DNA from: Synechococcus sp. ATX 2A4
GTDB lineage: Bacteria > Cyanobacteriota > Cyanobacteriia > PCC-6307 > Cyanobiaceae
Direction of reading: 5' to 3'
Assembly (NCBI RefSeq): GCF_024346375.1
Contig: NZ_JAGQCV010000001.1
Location: forward strand, 328,715-392,714
Length of the DNA stretch: 64,000 nt
The translations under genes were made by a program, and so were the position numbers. This document shows, piece by piece, positions 54,537 through 63,437 of the stretch (positions within the stretch are counted from its first letter, which is position 1; each line of letters begins with the position of its first letter). The notes under the pieces were generated by a model. The model saw nothing but the letters and a program-made list of their open reading frames with translations, was not told where the DNA came from and ran no database searches.

Positions 54537-55901
54537 TCAGGCCACAACGTTCACGCTATCAGCGATCTGGTCGGGCCACAGGAGACGCTGCCGGCCCAGC
54601 CACTCCGCCCTGGCGGCATCGATGCGCTCGCCGGGAATCAGCAGGGGGATGCCGGGCGGATAGGGGCACAACGGTTCAGCCGCCAGACGACCGGCCGCCG
54701 CCGCCAGCGGCACCGCCTGCCGGGGCGCGCGCCAGGCGTCCCCCACCGGCAGTTCGGGTTCGGCCACCAGGGGCAGCGGCGGCGGCGTGAAGGGCCGCAG
54801 CGGCGCCCCCCCGAGTGCCGCCCGCAGGGCGAGCAGGTGGCGGGACAAGCGCCACACCACGGCCGGCGGCGGCACCAGACCGAGGCAGAAGGTGAGCGCG
54901 CCAGGTTCGGGCAACTCGGCGATCACCCCACGGGCCATCAACCAGTGGTCAGCGTCGAGCCCATTGATCCCCATGGCGGCGGTGTGGAGCACCAGCCGCA
55001 ACGGATCCTGGTTGGCCACCAGCGGCAGGGCCGCCGCCTGCAGCCTCTGGCGCAGCCGCGCCGCCGCCGCCAGCGCCCGCTGGCGGCAACGGCGCTCAGC
55101 CGGGCTGGGCGCGTGGAGCTGGCGCAGGGCCGCCTCCGCCGAAGCCAGCAGCAGGGCGCTGGGGCTGGAGGTCTGCAGCCAGCCCAGGGAGCGCTCCAGC
55201 GCCAGGGCAGACACCCGCTCGCCCTGCAGCAGGATCACGGCGCTCTGGGCCAGGCCGGCCGCACCCTTGTGCAACGACTGCACCACCAGGTCGGCGCCGG
55301 CGGCCAGGGCAGCGGCGCGATCAGCGCCGTGGCATTCATCCACCAGCACCGGCAGCCCCTGGCGGTGGGCCACGGCGACCAGACCGGCCAGATCCCCCTC
55401 CAGCCCCTGGTAGGTGGGGTGCACCAGCACCACCGCCGCCAGGGGGCCCGCCTGCCGCAAGATCCGCTCCAGGCCGGCCGGCGTGGGGGCCTGCCAGAGG
55501 CCGGTGGCGGCCTCGAAGGGCAGATCAAACAGCACCGGCTGCAGCTGGCCGAGCACGCAGCCGTGCAGCAGGCTGCGGTGCAGGTTGCGGGGCAGCAACA
55601 CCCGACCGCCCGGCGGAGCCAACGCCAGCAGGGCGGCCTGCAGCAGTCCACTGGCGCCGTTGACGCCGAACCAGCAGCGCGCGGCGCCACAGAGCGCGGC
55701 GCTGCGGGCCTGGGCGACGGCCACCGCCCCCTCCGCTTCAAGCGGACCGCCGATGGCCGGTAGCTCGGGCAGGTCCCAGCGGCCGGGGCGGTCGCGCAAC
55801 AGGCGCGCCAGATCGGGGGCCAGTCCACGGCCGCGCCCATGGGCCGGCAGGTGCAGCGCCAGGGCGGAGGCCTGCCCGCGCAGGGCAGCGATCAGTGTCA
55901 T
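54537..55901 (-). CDS. Orn/Lys/Arg decarboxylase-like PLP enzyme
   Basis: A 454-residue fold-type I enzyme. The start LPAHGRGRGLAP, FGVNGASGLLQAALLAL, VLVHPTYQGLEGDLAGL, LVDECHGADRA and the PLP-lysine motif VVQSLHKGAAGLAQ match cyanobacterial lysine/arginine decarboxylase-like proteins, which lack the long N-domain of E. coli enzymes. The C-terminal CPYPPGIPLLIPGERI is also typical. The true amine substrate is not determined. ATG 55901 is chosen; the ABC1 kinase gene starts divergently 65 bases away. Confidence 0.87.
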   Translation of the reverse strand: MTLIAALRGQASALALHLPAHGRGRGLAPDLARLLRDRPGRWDLPELPAIGGPLEAEGAVAVAQARSAALCGAARCWFGVNGASGLLQAALLALAPPGGRVLLPRNLHRSLLHGCVLGQLQPVLFDLPFEAATGLWQAPTPAGLERILRQAGPLAAVVLVHPTYQGLEGDLAGLVAVAHRQGLPVLVDECHGADRAAALAAGADLVVQSLHKGAAGLAQSAVILLQGERVSALALERSLGWLQTSSPSALLLASAEAALRQLHAPSPAERRCRQRALAAAARLRQRLQAAALPLVANQDPLRLVLHTAAMGINGLDADHWLMARGVIAELPEPGALTFCLGLVPPPAVVWRLSRHLLALRAALGGAPLRPFTPPPLPLVAEPELPVGDAWRAPRQAVPLAAAAGRLAAEPLCPYPPGIPLLIPGERIDAARAEWLGRQRLLWPDQIADSVNVVA

Positions 55902-55966
55902 GAAGGGCTGAAAACTGTTCCTAGAGTGGGCGGTCGACACCCCCCTGCCGCGCAGGAGCACCGGCC

Positions 55967-57733
55967 ATCACTTCCACTTCGCTCGCTCCCGCCACCGCTG
56001 CGGCCCCAATCGGCACCGCTGCGCCAGCGGCCAACGGGGCCACCACCTCCGCCGTTCCCGGCCGTCCGCAGGACCCCGGGCCGCCGCTCCGTTACGACCC
56101 CAGGAGCGACCGCCGCTGGCTGCTGAGCAGGCCGTGGATCCTGATCGCGCGGCTGGTGGGGGTGCTGTGGCAACTGCTGGGTCTGGCGGTGGTGCTCACG
56201 GTGCAAGGCAACAGCAACGACCGGGAGGTGCAGCAGCGGCTCGGCCACCGCATCCTCACCACGCTCACCTCGCTTGGTCCCTGCTTCATCAAAGTGGGGC
56301 AGGCCCTCTCCACCCGGCCCGACCTGGTGCGACGCGACTGGCTCGATCAACTGAGCCAGCTGCAGGACAACCTGCCCCCCTTCTCCCATGCGGTGGCCCT
56401 GGCCCTGATCGAGGAGGAGCTGGGAGCTCCAGCCGACCAGCTGTTCACCACGTTTCCGTCCTACCCGGTGGCCGCCGCCAGCCTGGGCCAGGTTTATAAG
56501 GCCGAACTCCCGGACGGGCACTGGGTGGCCGTGAAGGTGCAACGCCCGAATCTCGCCTATCAGCTGCGCCGCGACCTGGTGATCATCCGCAGCCTTGGCG
56601 TGCTGGCGGCCCCGTTCCTGCCGCTGAACCTGGGCTTCGGCCTCGGCGACATCATCGATGAATTCGGCCGCAGCCTGTTCGAGGAGATCGACTACCGCTG
56701 CGAGGCCGACAACGCCGAGCGTTTCGCTGATCTGTTCGCCTCCAATCCAGCCGTGACGGTGCCAAAGGTGGAGCGGCAGCTCTCCAGCCGGCGCGTACTC
56801 ACCACCAGCTGGATCAACGGCATCAAGCTGCAGAACCGGCTGGAACTGGAAGCCCACCACCTCGATCCCACCGCCCTGATCCGCACCGGCGTCACGGCGG
56901 GGTTGCAGCAACTGCTCGAATTCGGCTATTTCCACGCCGATCCCCATCCCGGCAACCTGTTCGCGCTCACCGGCAAAACCGGAGCCATGGGCCATGTGGC
57001 CTATGTCGACTTCGGCATGATGGATTCGATCAGCGACGCCGACCGGCTCACGCTCACCGCCGCCGTGGTGCACCTGATCAACCGCGATTTCCTGGCGCTG
57101 GCCCGCGATTTCCAGGCCCTCGGCTTCCTGCGGCCTGATGCCGACCTCACGCCAATCGTGCCGGCCCTGGAAGCGGTGCTTGGCGGCCAGCTGGGCGAAA
57201 ACGTGGGCTCCTTCAACTTCAAGGCGATCACCGATCGCTTCTCGGAACTGATGTTCGATTACCCGTTCCGGGTGCCGGCCCGCTTCGCCCTGATCATCCG
57301 CGCGGTGGTCAGCCAGGAGGGTCTGGCGCTGCGGCTGAACCCCGACTTCAAGATCATCCGCGTGGCCTATCCCTATGTGGCGAGGCGCCTGCTGGCCGGC
57401 GACACCAGCGAATTGCGCGAAAAGCTGCTGGAGGTGCTGTTCGATGCCAGTGGCCGCCTGCAGCTGGAGCGGCTGGAAAGCCTGCTGGCGGTGGTGGAGC
57501 AGGACGACGCCAACCCCAACCTGCTGCCGGTGGCCGGCGCCGGTCTGCGCCTGCTGCTCGGCCCGCGGGGCAGCAGCCTGCGCCAGCGCCTGCTGCTGAT
57601 GCTGGTGCGGGACAACCGCCTGCACACGGAGGATCTTCAGGCGCTGCTGCGGCTGCTGCGGCGCACTTTCTCCCCACGCAAGCTGGCGGAGGGCATGCTG
57701 CAACGGTTCAACCCGCTGGCGGCAGCCGCGTGA
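55967..57733 (+). CDS. ABC1/UbiB atypical kinase, apparent ATC start
   Basis: A 588-residue protein of the ABC1/ADCK/UbiB family (quinone or lipid metabolism). Motifs include YDPRSDRRWLLSRPW, FIKVGQALSTRPDL (the KxGQ region), AAASLGQVYKAEL, VAVKVQRPN, EEIDYRCEADNAERF, FHADPHPGNLF and YVDFGMMD. No ATG/GTG/TTG lies in frame between the TAG at 55922 and the conserved N-terminus at 56093. AGGAG at 55954-55958 lies 8 bases before ATC 55967, giving MTSTSLAPAT if ATC initiates. The first canonical codon, GTG 56156, would cut the conserved start. Confidence 0.9.
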   Translation: MTSTSLAPATAAAPIGTAAPAANGATTSAVPGRPQDPGPPLRYDPRSDRRWLLSRPWILIARLVGVLWQLLGLAVVLTVQGNSNDREVQQRLGHRILTTLTSLGPCFIKVGQALSTRPDLVRRDWLDQLSQLQDNLPPFSHAVALALIEEELGAPADQLFTTFPSYPVAAASLGQVYKAELPDGHWVAVKVQRPNLAYQLRRDLVIIRSLGVLAAPFLPLNLGFGLGDIIDEFGRSLFEEIDYRCEADNAERFADLFASNPAVTVPKVERQLSSRRVLTTSWINGIKLQNRLELEAHHLDPTALIRTGVTAGLQQLLEFGYFHADPHPGNLFALTGKTGAMGHVAYVDFGMMDSISDADRLTLTAAVVHLINRDFLALARDFQALGFLRPDADLTPIVPALEAVLGGQLGENVGSFNFKAITDRFSELMFDYPFRVPARFALIIRAVVSQEGLALRLNPDFKIIRVAYPYVARRLLAGDTSELREKLLEVLFDASGRLQLERLESLLAVVEQDDANPNLLPVAGAGLRLLLGPRGSSLRQRLLLMLVRDNRLHTEDLQALLRLLRRTFSPRKLAEGMLQRFNPLAAAA

Positions 57734-57796
57734 GCATGGGGCGGGGAGGCGCGGGCCAATCGCTAGGGTCGGGCCATCTGCCGCTGGCCCGTTGCT

Positions 57797-58252
57797 GTGA
57801 CCCTCGCGCCCATTGATCCGAGCGAAGCGGCGCTGGCCCTGGGCAGCGACCTGGAGGCCCAGGACCTTCTGCTCCAATACGCCGCCTACGGCCAGCCGCC
57901 CTTTTTCCTGGCGGGGGTGGGGCTGGCGGTCAGCATCCTTTGCGGGCTCACCTTCTCGCGCCAGGTGCAGGACAAGCTGGAGGGCTGGAAGCAGGACCGG
58001 CTGGCGCTGCTGCCGCTGGGCTCCGGTGAGGTGGTGGCCTCCTACAGCGGGCTGGTGATCGGCGTCACCTTGTTCATCGGCGGGGCCCTGCAGGTGTTCG
58101 GCTTCGGCAGCGGCATCGCCCTGCTGGTGGCGCTGCTGCTCTCCCTGCTCACCGCTGGAGCGCTCTGGGTCCAGCTGGTGCGATTGATGGAGCAGGTGGA
58201 AGACGGCAGCTTCAAGGCCGTCGATTTTGACAACTTCGATCAGTTTTTCTGA
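57797..58252 (+). CDS. Conserved cyanobacterial membrane protein
   Basis: A 151-residue protein with about three hydrophobic segments (PPFFLAGVGLAVSILCGLTF, VASYSGLVIGVTLFIGGAL, SGIALLVALLLSLLTAGALW), flanked by a polar N-terminus and an acidic, Phe-rich end (VDFDNFDQFF). It is a membrane protein of unknown role. GTG start; 63 bases after the ABC1 kinase gene, same direction. Confidence 0.7.
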   Translation: MTLAPIDPSEAALALGSDLEAQDLLLQYAAYGQPPFFLAGVGLAVSILCGLTFSRQVQDKLEGWKQDRLALLPLGSGEVVASYSGLVIGVTLFIGGALQVFGFGSGIALLVALLLSLLTAGALWVQLVRLMEQVEDGSFKAVDFDNFDQFF

Positions 58253-58375
58253 TCGGATCTGGCGACTGTGGAGCCGATAACGGGAGCGGGATCCGTGATC
58301 AGGGGTCCGGATCGGGCAGCTCAGTGGCTTGGGCCGTTCCTGGGTGCCCGACCCAACAAGAACCCGCTGGCCAGA

Positions 58376-60070
58376 TCAGTTGAGCAGCTCGATCTGGTTG
58401 GGGTGCAGGATCGGGTGAGGTCCGCGCCCGGCCGTGGCGGGCAGCAACACCTGCAGGTGCCTGCCTTTGAGCTCGGAGAGCGCTTCCACCGTCACCAGCT
58501 GCTGGAGCAGGGAGCGTTCGATGCGGAGGGCCATCGGCCGGCGGCTGATGCTGGTGGCCTTGAGCAACACGTTCGTGCCCGCCATCGTCACGTCATCGAT
58601 CCAGAGGTCGTGGGCCACGATCGTGAGCCCCGGCGGGCAGGCGATCGACAGCACACTCCCATCCAACTTCAGGCAAGCGCTGATGGCACGCACTTCCGCC
58701 ACCAGGCGCTGCATGGGGCCGTAATCCGGAATCACGCCCGGGCCGTAGTTGGCCTGATCGCGCCTGCGCACCGCCACGGGCAGGTCCATCAGCAGCTGGC
58801 CCAGAACCCGCCGGTCGCCGTCGTCGAGCCTGGGCGAGAGGGCCACGACCGAAGCCGGCAGGGGGAGGCCACGGGCGATCACCCGGAATCCCTCCTCAGC
58901 GCGGCCGGGGCTGAACTCATCAGCGGGCTGCCCCTGCTCGAAGCTGCGGGCCGCCACACCCACATCGGCCTTGCCTTCGCGTACCAGATCAAAGATTTCA
59001 GCCACCTCGAGATTGGGGAGCAGGGTCACGCGCCGGCCCTTCAGCAACGACATCGGCACGAAGTACTTGGTGGCGGAGTAGTAATCGCCCAGGGCCACGG
59101 TCGATTCGGGCTGGAGGTCCGAGAGCGATCGGATGGGGCTGTCCTTACGCGTGAACATCACACCGGTGTACCCCTGGCTATCTGGGAACATCACGCCGAT
59201 CGGCCGATAGCCGTACTCCAGCGTCGACATCGAAACGATCGGAGAATAAGCAAGGGCCACATCCCAGTGGAGCCGCTTCAGCTCCGCCACCGCCTTGGGG
59301 TAGCTGGCTGCATTGGTGAGAATCACATCGATGCGCCGGCCGCGCAGATGATCGATCAGGCTGTAAGGCTTGAGCCGCCGTTCCAGTTCCGTTTCCAGGG
59401 AGCGGTAGCCATCAAGGCGCTGATGGGGGGTGCCGATCACCAGGCGCTCGGCGCGGATTCTCGGGGATCGGTAGTAATCGACCAGCACCGCCGTAAGCCC
59501 GGCTGCGCCCAGCAGCGCCACCCAGAAGCGCTTCGCGCCAGGGGACTTGAAGGTCACCAGTCGCCTGAACCTCTCGATCGGGCCCGGCGCGATCTGACGG
59601 CTGATCGCCTGCACCTTGGCCAGGCCATCCTTCGCCGCATCCTTCGCCGCAGGCCGCTCAGCCTCAGCCGCGCTGCTGACAGCCTGCAGCAGGATCTCCA
59701 TGCTTTCGATCAGGCCGAGCGCGGATTGCGGGCTCTGGAACAGGGGGTCATCGCCCTGGTCGTGGGCGATGCGATTGCGCAGGTCACGCAGGCTGTCGAT
59801 GCGCCAGCGGTTTCGGGCCCTGAAGGTGTTGCAGAACAGCAGATTCCAGTAATAGGAATCCACCAGCAACTTCAACAGCAGCGCGGCATCCAGGGTGGGT
59901 CCCTCCTGGCCATAGGGAGGGGCGAGCACCATCCGCCGCACCTTCGGGTGCTGATGCCAGGTGCTGCCGAACTGACGCGCCAGGCTGCCTGCCACGAACG
60001 GACGCAGACCATCGCGGGTGGCATCGAGGGCAGCGCTCAGCGGCGCTTTGTAAACAGAGCCCGAAGCCAC
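58376..60070 (-). CDS. Swt1-type HEPN domain fused to a PhnD-like periplasmic binding domain
   Basis: A 564-residue protein (GTG 60070; a GTG at 60187 would add 39 basic, unrelated residues). Residues 1-145 resemble the Swt1-like HEPN domain (DGLRPFVAGSLARQFGSTW) and carry the R-x4-H RNase motif in LRDLRNRIAHDQ (Arg98, His103). A transmembrane helix (FWVALLGAAGLTAVLVDYY, about 181-199) precedes a PhnD-like substrate-binding domain: RLVIGTPHQ, WDVALAYSPIVSM, GYTGVMFTRKDSPIRSLSDL, STVALGDYYSATKYFVP. A C-terminal beta-rich tail of about 100 residues follows. Topology predicts a periplasmic ligand sensor with a cytoplasmic HEPN effector. The start codon overlaps the RHH-like gene by 34 bases. Confidence 0.82.
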   Translation of the reverse strand: MASGSVYKAPLSAALDATRDGLRPFVAGSLARQFGSTWHQHPKVRRMVLAPPYGQEGPTLDAALLLKLLVDSYYWNLLFCNTFRARNRWRIDSLRDLRNRIAHDQGDDPLFQSPQSALGLIESMEILLQAVSSAAEAERPAAKDAAKDGLAKVQAISRQIAPGPIERFRRLVTFKSPGAKRFWVALLGAAGLTAVLVDYYRSPRIRAERLVIGTPHQRLDGYRSLETELERRLKPYSLIDHLRGRRIDVILTNAASYPKAVAELKRLHWDVALAYSPIVSMSTLEYGYRPIGVMFPDSQGYTGVMFTRKDSPIRSLSDLQPESTVALGDYYSATKYFVPMSLLKGRRVTLLPNLEVAEIFDLVREGKADVGVAARSFEQGQPADEFSPGRAEEGFRVIARGLPLPASVVALSPRLDDGDRRVLGQLLMDLPVAVRRRDQANYGPGVIPDYGPMQRLVAEVRAISACLKLDGSVLSIACPPGLTIVAHDLWIDDVTMAGTNVLLKATSISRRPMALRIERSLLQQLVTVEALSELKGRHLQVLLPATAGRGPHPILHPNQIELLN

Positions 60071-60327
60071 CCGATCCCGCCAGGGCCGCTGCACTGTACG
60101 GAGACCTGCCGGGACGCCACCGCTGCCTGCGCGGGAGCGGTGGCAGCGGCACAACCGACGGAAACCGGCACGTTTGTGTCCTCCCACAGCTGCTCAAGCA
60201 GGTGATCAAGAGCCTCGCCCCGGTGGGGCATCCCCCAGGCACGGGTGAGCGCGTCGAGGCGCTCCAGGTTGCGCCTGGCCAGCCGCAGCCGAATGCCGAC
60301 GGCAGGAGAAGGAAGGGGGGAGGTCAT
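60037..60327 (-). CDS. Small ribbon-helix-helix-like protein, possible antitoxin/regulator
   Basis: A 96-residue protein starting at ATG 60327. The core GIRLRLARRNLERLDALTR followed by PHRGEALDHLLEQLWED fits a ribbon-helix-helix (Arc/CopG-type) fold: a short basic strand then two helices. The rest is Ala/Gly-rich. It overlaps the start of the HEPN-PhnD gene, an antitoxin-toxin-like arrangement, and its own start codon overlaps a possible divergent ATG. RHH assignment is by pattern only. Confidence 0.6.
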   Translation of the reverse strand: MTSPLPSPAVGIRLRLARRNLERLDALTRAWGMPHRGEALDHLLEQLWEDTNVPVSVGCAAATAPAQAAVASRQVSVQCSGPGGIGWLRALFTKRR

Positions 60328-60496
60328 GAACCTGAAGCAGGCGGTCACAGCAGGATTCCCATTCGCAACAGCATTGGCCCCCACCTCCAGCCTGCCCACT
60401 GAAGCCAGCCTGGCGGTGCCACCCCACCGGAATCGCCACAGCACAGGACACCCCGGGACGGCAGGGTTAGAAACCACAGCAGTCGCCGGTTTCATC
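60328..60496. promoter_or_regulatory. Shared divergent promoter region
   Basis: About 170 bases between the start of the RHH-like gene (minus) and the preferred start of the DUF2339 gene (plus). Promoters for both directions should lie here, a natural site for autoregulation by the RHH-like protein. I cannot identify a -10 box or operator with confidence. Confidence 0.4.
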
Positions 60497-63433
60497 GTGA
60501 GCGTTCTGCTCCTCCTGCTGGCGATCGTGCTGATCGGGCTGTGGCTGCACAGCAACTCGCTGCAGCGGGGCCAGCTGAAAACGTTGGAACGCCGGCTCCG
60601 GCAGCTGGAAGCCCGGTTGGGCGTCCTGCCACCAACCCCAGCGGGGCGGCCTGGGAGCGAGCGGCACGAGGCGGACACCAGCACGCCGGTTCTGCCGGCG
60701 GCGGTGGCAGTGGAGGCAGCCCCAGTCAGCCCCGAATCCCCAGCCGCTTCCCCACCCCAGCCGCTCCTCCCACCGCGCACGCCGTCGCGCCTGCCACCGA
60801 CCACGGCCCCGCGAACGGTGCCACCCCGCCCAGGGCCCAGAACGCCCGGGAAGCTGGAGCGGCTGTTGGTCGAGAACTGGACCGGGATCCTCGGCGTGGT
60901 GGTGGTGGTGGCCGGTGTCACCTTCATCGTGGTGAATGTGGGCCTGCAGCTGGGGGGCTTCGAGCGCTTCTTGATCGCCGTGGCCATGGCCGCCGCGCTG
61001 GCGGCTCCGTCGCTGCTGCTCGGCCGCCCCAGCCCCTGGCGCGAACTGAGCCTGTGGATGCGCAGCGGCGGTGGCGCCTTGCTGCTGTTCGCCTGCGCCG
61101 CCTCCGGCTCCCTGCCGGAGCTGGGGCTGCGCTGGATTGAGGCACCCGGGCCGGCCGTGCTGCTGCTGGCGGTGGGCATGGCCGTGAATCTGGCGCTGGC
61201 ACGGGTGGCCCCCAGCCAGTCGGTGGCTTCCCTGCACGTGGTGGTGAACCTGGTGCCGCTGCTGATCGCCAGCCAGAACCCGTTCAGCCTCGCCCTTGCC
61301 ACGCTGGTCACGGTGGCGGGGCTGGCGGTGACGTTGCCCCAGCGGCGAGAGCACCATCAGCTGGTGGTTACCTGGGCCTATGCCGCCTTTCAGCTCTGGT
61401 GGCTCCCCGCCAGCGGGGCGCTGCTGGCGGCCGCAGACCCGGAGCGCAGCTTCGCCCTGATCGGCGCCCTGGTGGTGTTCGGCGGTGGGGCGCTGTGGCA
61501 GCACCATCCACGCGGCAGAACACCGGAGCTGCGCCCCTTGCCCCTGCTGCTGCTGCTCAGCCGCTGGGGCGGCGTGGGTCTGGCTCTGCTGGTGACGCCA
61601 AGCCAGCCGGCCACGCGGATCATCGGCCTGGCCCTGGCTGCGACCCTCGCCTACGGCCTGGGCAAGGGGGCCGGCCAGGCGAGGGTGCGCTGGCTGCGCC
61701 GCTGCGATCTGCTGGTGGCCCAGATTCTGGCGATGGCGGCGGTGCTGAGCCTGCAGCCGCTGGTGGTGAATGGGCCGCTGCTGGTGGCCTGCCTCTGGCT
61801 GGAGACGGTGCTGTTCCTGGGCCTGGCCGTGAGCGAAAACGATGCGGTGCTGCGGCGCATGGGCTGGGCGGCCGTGAATCTGGTGGCCGTGGCCCTGGTG
61901 TTCACCGGGCTGATCACCGCCGCCATCGATGCTCTGACCACCTCACCGACAGCACTGGAGCAGGGCCAGAACGCCGCCGTGCTGATCGGTGCCGGCCTGC
62001 TGGCGGCCTTGCTGCAGCTGCTGCTGCAGCGCCGCGCCGTGTCGCTTCCCTGGCCAGCGGCCTTGGGTTGGATCAGCGGCTTGCTGGTGGCGGTGGGTAC
62101 CTCGATCAGTGCACCCGCTCCCTGGCGCGAAACCCTGGCGCTGGTGGTGATGGGAGCCCTGCTGCTGCTCGCCCGCCGGCAACGGCCGCCTGGCCTGCTC
62201 GGCGGCTGCGGGCTGGCGATCCTGATGGCGCATCTGATCAGCTGGCCCCTGCTGCTGCTAAGGGCCCCCTGGTCGCTGGCTCCCCTGCTGAGCCAGCTTC
62301 TACCCCTCGCGGCGCTCTCGATGCTGCTGGCAGGTGCGGGGGGCAGGCCGGCGCTTCGGGCCACCGGCCTGCATCTGTTCGGAGTCACCGCCGCCCTGGG
62401 GGGGGTTCTGGCCCTGGCGCCGATCTCGGAGCTGTTGCCCGGGGTCGCCTGGTTGGCCCTGGCTGCGCTGGCTCTGGAGCTCGCCCGCCGCCAACCGCGC
62501 GCCGCCGCGCTTCAGCTGTTGGTGATGGCGTTCGGCTATCTGGCGCTGTTCCTCACGGCCTACCTGCTGGTGATCCTGCCCAGCCCAGAGCTGATCGACC
62601 TGGGCAGCTGGAGCCCCAGCGCCCGCCTGCCGATTCAGCTGTTCGCTCTGGCGGTCGCGCTGCGGGGCTGGTTCCTGCGCCCTGGCGCGGGCCTGGCGGC
62701 GCTGCCGCTCTGGCGGGGCGTGCAACCGTTGGCACTGGAAGCGGTCGTGCTGGTTTCGGTGCTGGCCGTCTCGGTGGAGGTCGGCCCGCTGTGGCGGCCG
62801 GTGGCCTGGTCACTGTTGGCGGTGCTGCTGGTGATCCCGAAGCTGCAGCGCCTGTTTGCGCCGCGGCTGGCTGTGTACGCGGTGCTGGTGTACTGGCGCG
62901 GCATCCTCGGCCTGCTGGCGATGCTGGAAACATTGACACCGGCGCCTGAGCGCTTGCTGGGGCAGCCGCAGGCCGTGGGGGTGCTGGCGATCGCCCTGGA
63001 GGTGCTCTTCATCCTGCTGGCGCACAAGACACTGGAGGCTCCATTACGGGCGGCCTCGCAGGGGTTGCCGTTGCTGAGCTGGATCGCCAGGCGCGTCGCC
63101 GCCGCGCCCAACCGCTGGCTGTATGACCCGATGTTCGTGGCCGTGGCCTGGAGCCTGGCGTTCCGCTACGACCGGGCCCTGCTCACCCTGCTGTGGGCCC
63201 TGCTGGCGTTCGTGATCTACCTGCTGAGCGCCGTGCTGCGCGATCAGCAGTTCCGCTGGTTGGCCCTGCTGGGGCTGGGGGCCTGCCTGGTGCGGCTGGT
63301 GGCCGTTGACATGGCCCAGGCGGATCTGGGGCTGCGGGGCGTGGTGTTCATTGGGGTGGGGCTGCTGATGCTGGCGATGAATGCCATCTACAACCGCTTC
63401 CGGGCCCGCTTTGATTCAGGCCGACGAGGGTGA
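60497..63433 (+). CDS. DUF2339 polytopic membrane protein
   Basis: A 978-residue protein (GTG 60497). A first transmembrane helix (SVLLLLLAIVLIGLWLH) is followed by a coiled helix, a Pro-rich spacer of about 100 residues and then roughly 25 membrane helices, the layout of DUF2339 proteins of unknown function. An in-frame ATG at 60326 would add 57 unlikely residues across the divergent promoter region. It lies head-to-head with the RHH-HEPN pair, sharing about 170 bases. Confidence 0.8.
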   Translation: MSVLLLLLAIVLIGLWLHSNSLQRGQLKTLERRLRQLEARLGVLPPTPAGRPGSERHEADTSTPVLPAAVAVEAAPVSPESPAASPPQPLLPPRTPSRLPPTTAPRTVPPRPGPRTPGKLERLLVENWTGILGVVVVVAGVTFIVVNVGLQLGGFERFLIAVAMAAALAAPSLLLGRPSPWRELSLWMRSGGGALLLFACAASGSLPELGLRWIEAPGPAVLLLAVGMAVNLALARVAPSQSVASLHVVVNLVPLLIASQNPFSLALATLVTVAGLAVTLPQRREHHQLVVTWAYAAFQLWWLPASGALLAAADPERSFALIGALVVFGGGALWQHHPRGRTPELRPLPLLLLLSRWGGVGLALLVTPSQPATRIIGLALAATLAYGLGKGAGQARVRWLRRCDLLVAQILAMAAVLSLQPLVVNGPLLVACLWLETVLFLGLAVSENDAVLRRMGWAAVNLVAVALVFTGLITAAIDALTTSPTALEQGQNAAVLIGAGLLAALLQLLLQRRAVSLPWPAALGWISGLLVAVGTSISAPAPWRETLALVVMGALLLLARRQRPPGLLGGCGLAILMAHLISWPLLLLRAPWSLAPLLSQLLPLAALSMLLAGAGGRPALRATGLHLFGVTAALGGVLALAPISELLPGVAWLALAALALELARRQPRAAALQLLVMAFGYLALFLTAYLLVILPSPELIDLGSWSPSARLPIQLFALAVALRGWFLRPGAGLAALPLWRGVQPLALEAVVLVSVLAVSVEVGPLWRPVAWSLLAVLLVIPKLQRLFAPRLAVYAVLVYWRGILGLLAMLETLTPAPERLLGQPQAVGVLAIALEVLFILLAHKTLEAPLRAASQGLPLLSWIARRVAAAPNRWLYDPMFVAVAWSLAFRYDRALLTLLWALLAFVIYLLSAVLRDQQFRWLALLGLGACLVRLVAVDMAQADLGLRGVVFIGVGLLMLAMNAIYNRFRARFDSGRRG

Positions 63434-63437
63434 GCGT

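Noticed and set aside
58253..58375. CGGATC...GATCCG inverted repeat as terminator between convergent genes
   Set aside because: The arms are short, the loop is about 30 bases and there is no T-run.
60245..60496. N-terminal extension of the DUF2339 protein from ATG 60326 or an earlier frame start
   Set aside because: The extra residues are low-complexity, overlap the divergent RHH gene start, and the usual N-terminal membrane helix begins right after GTG 60497.
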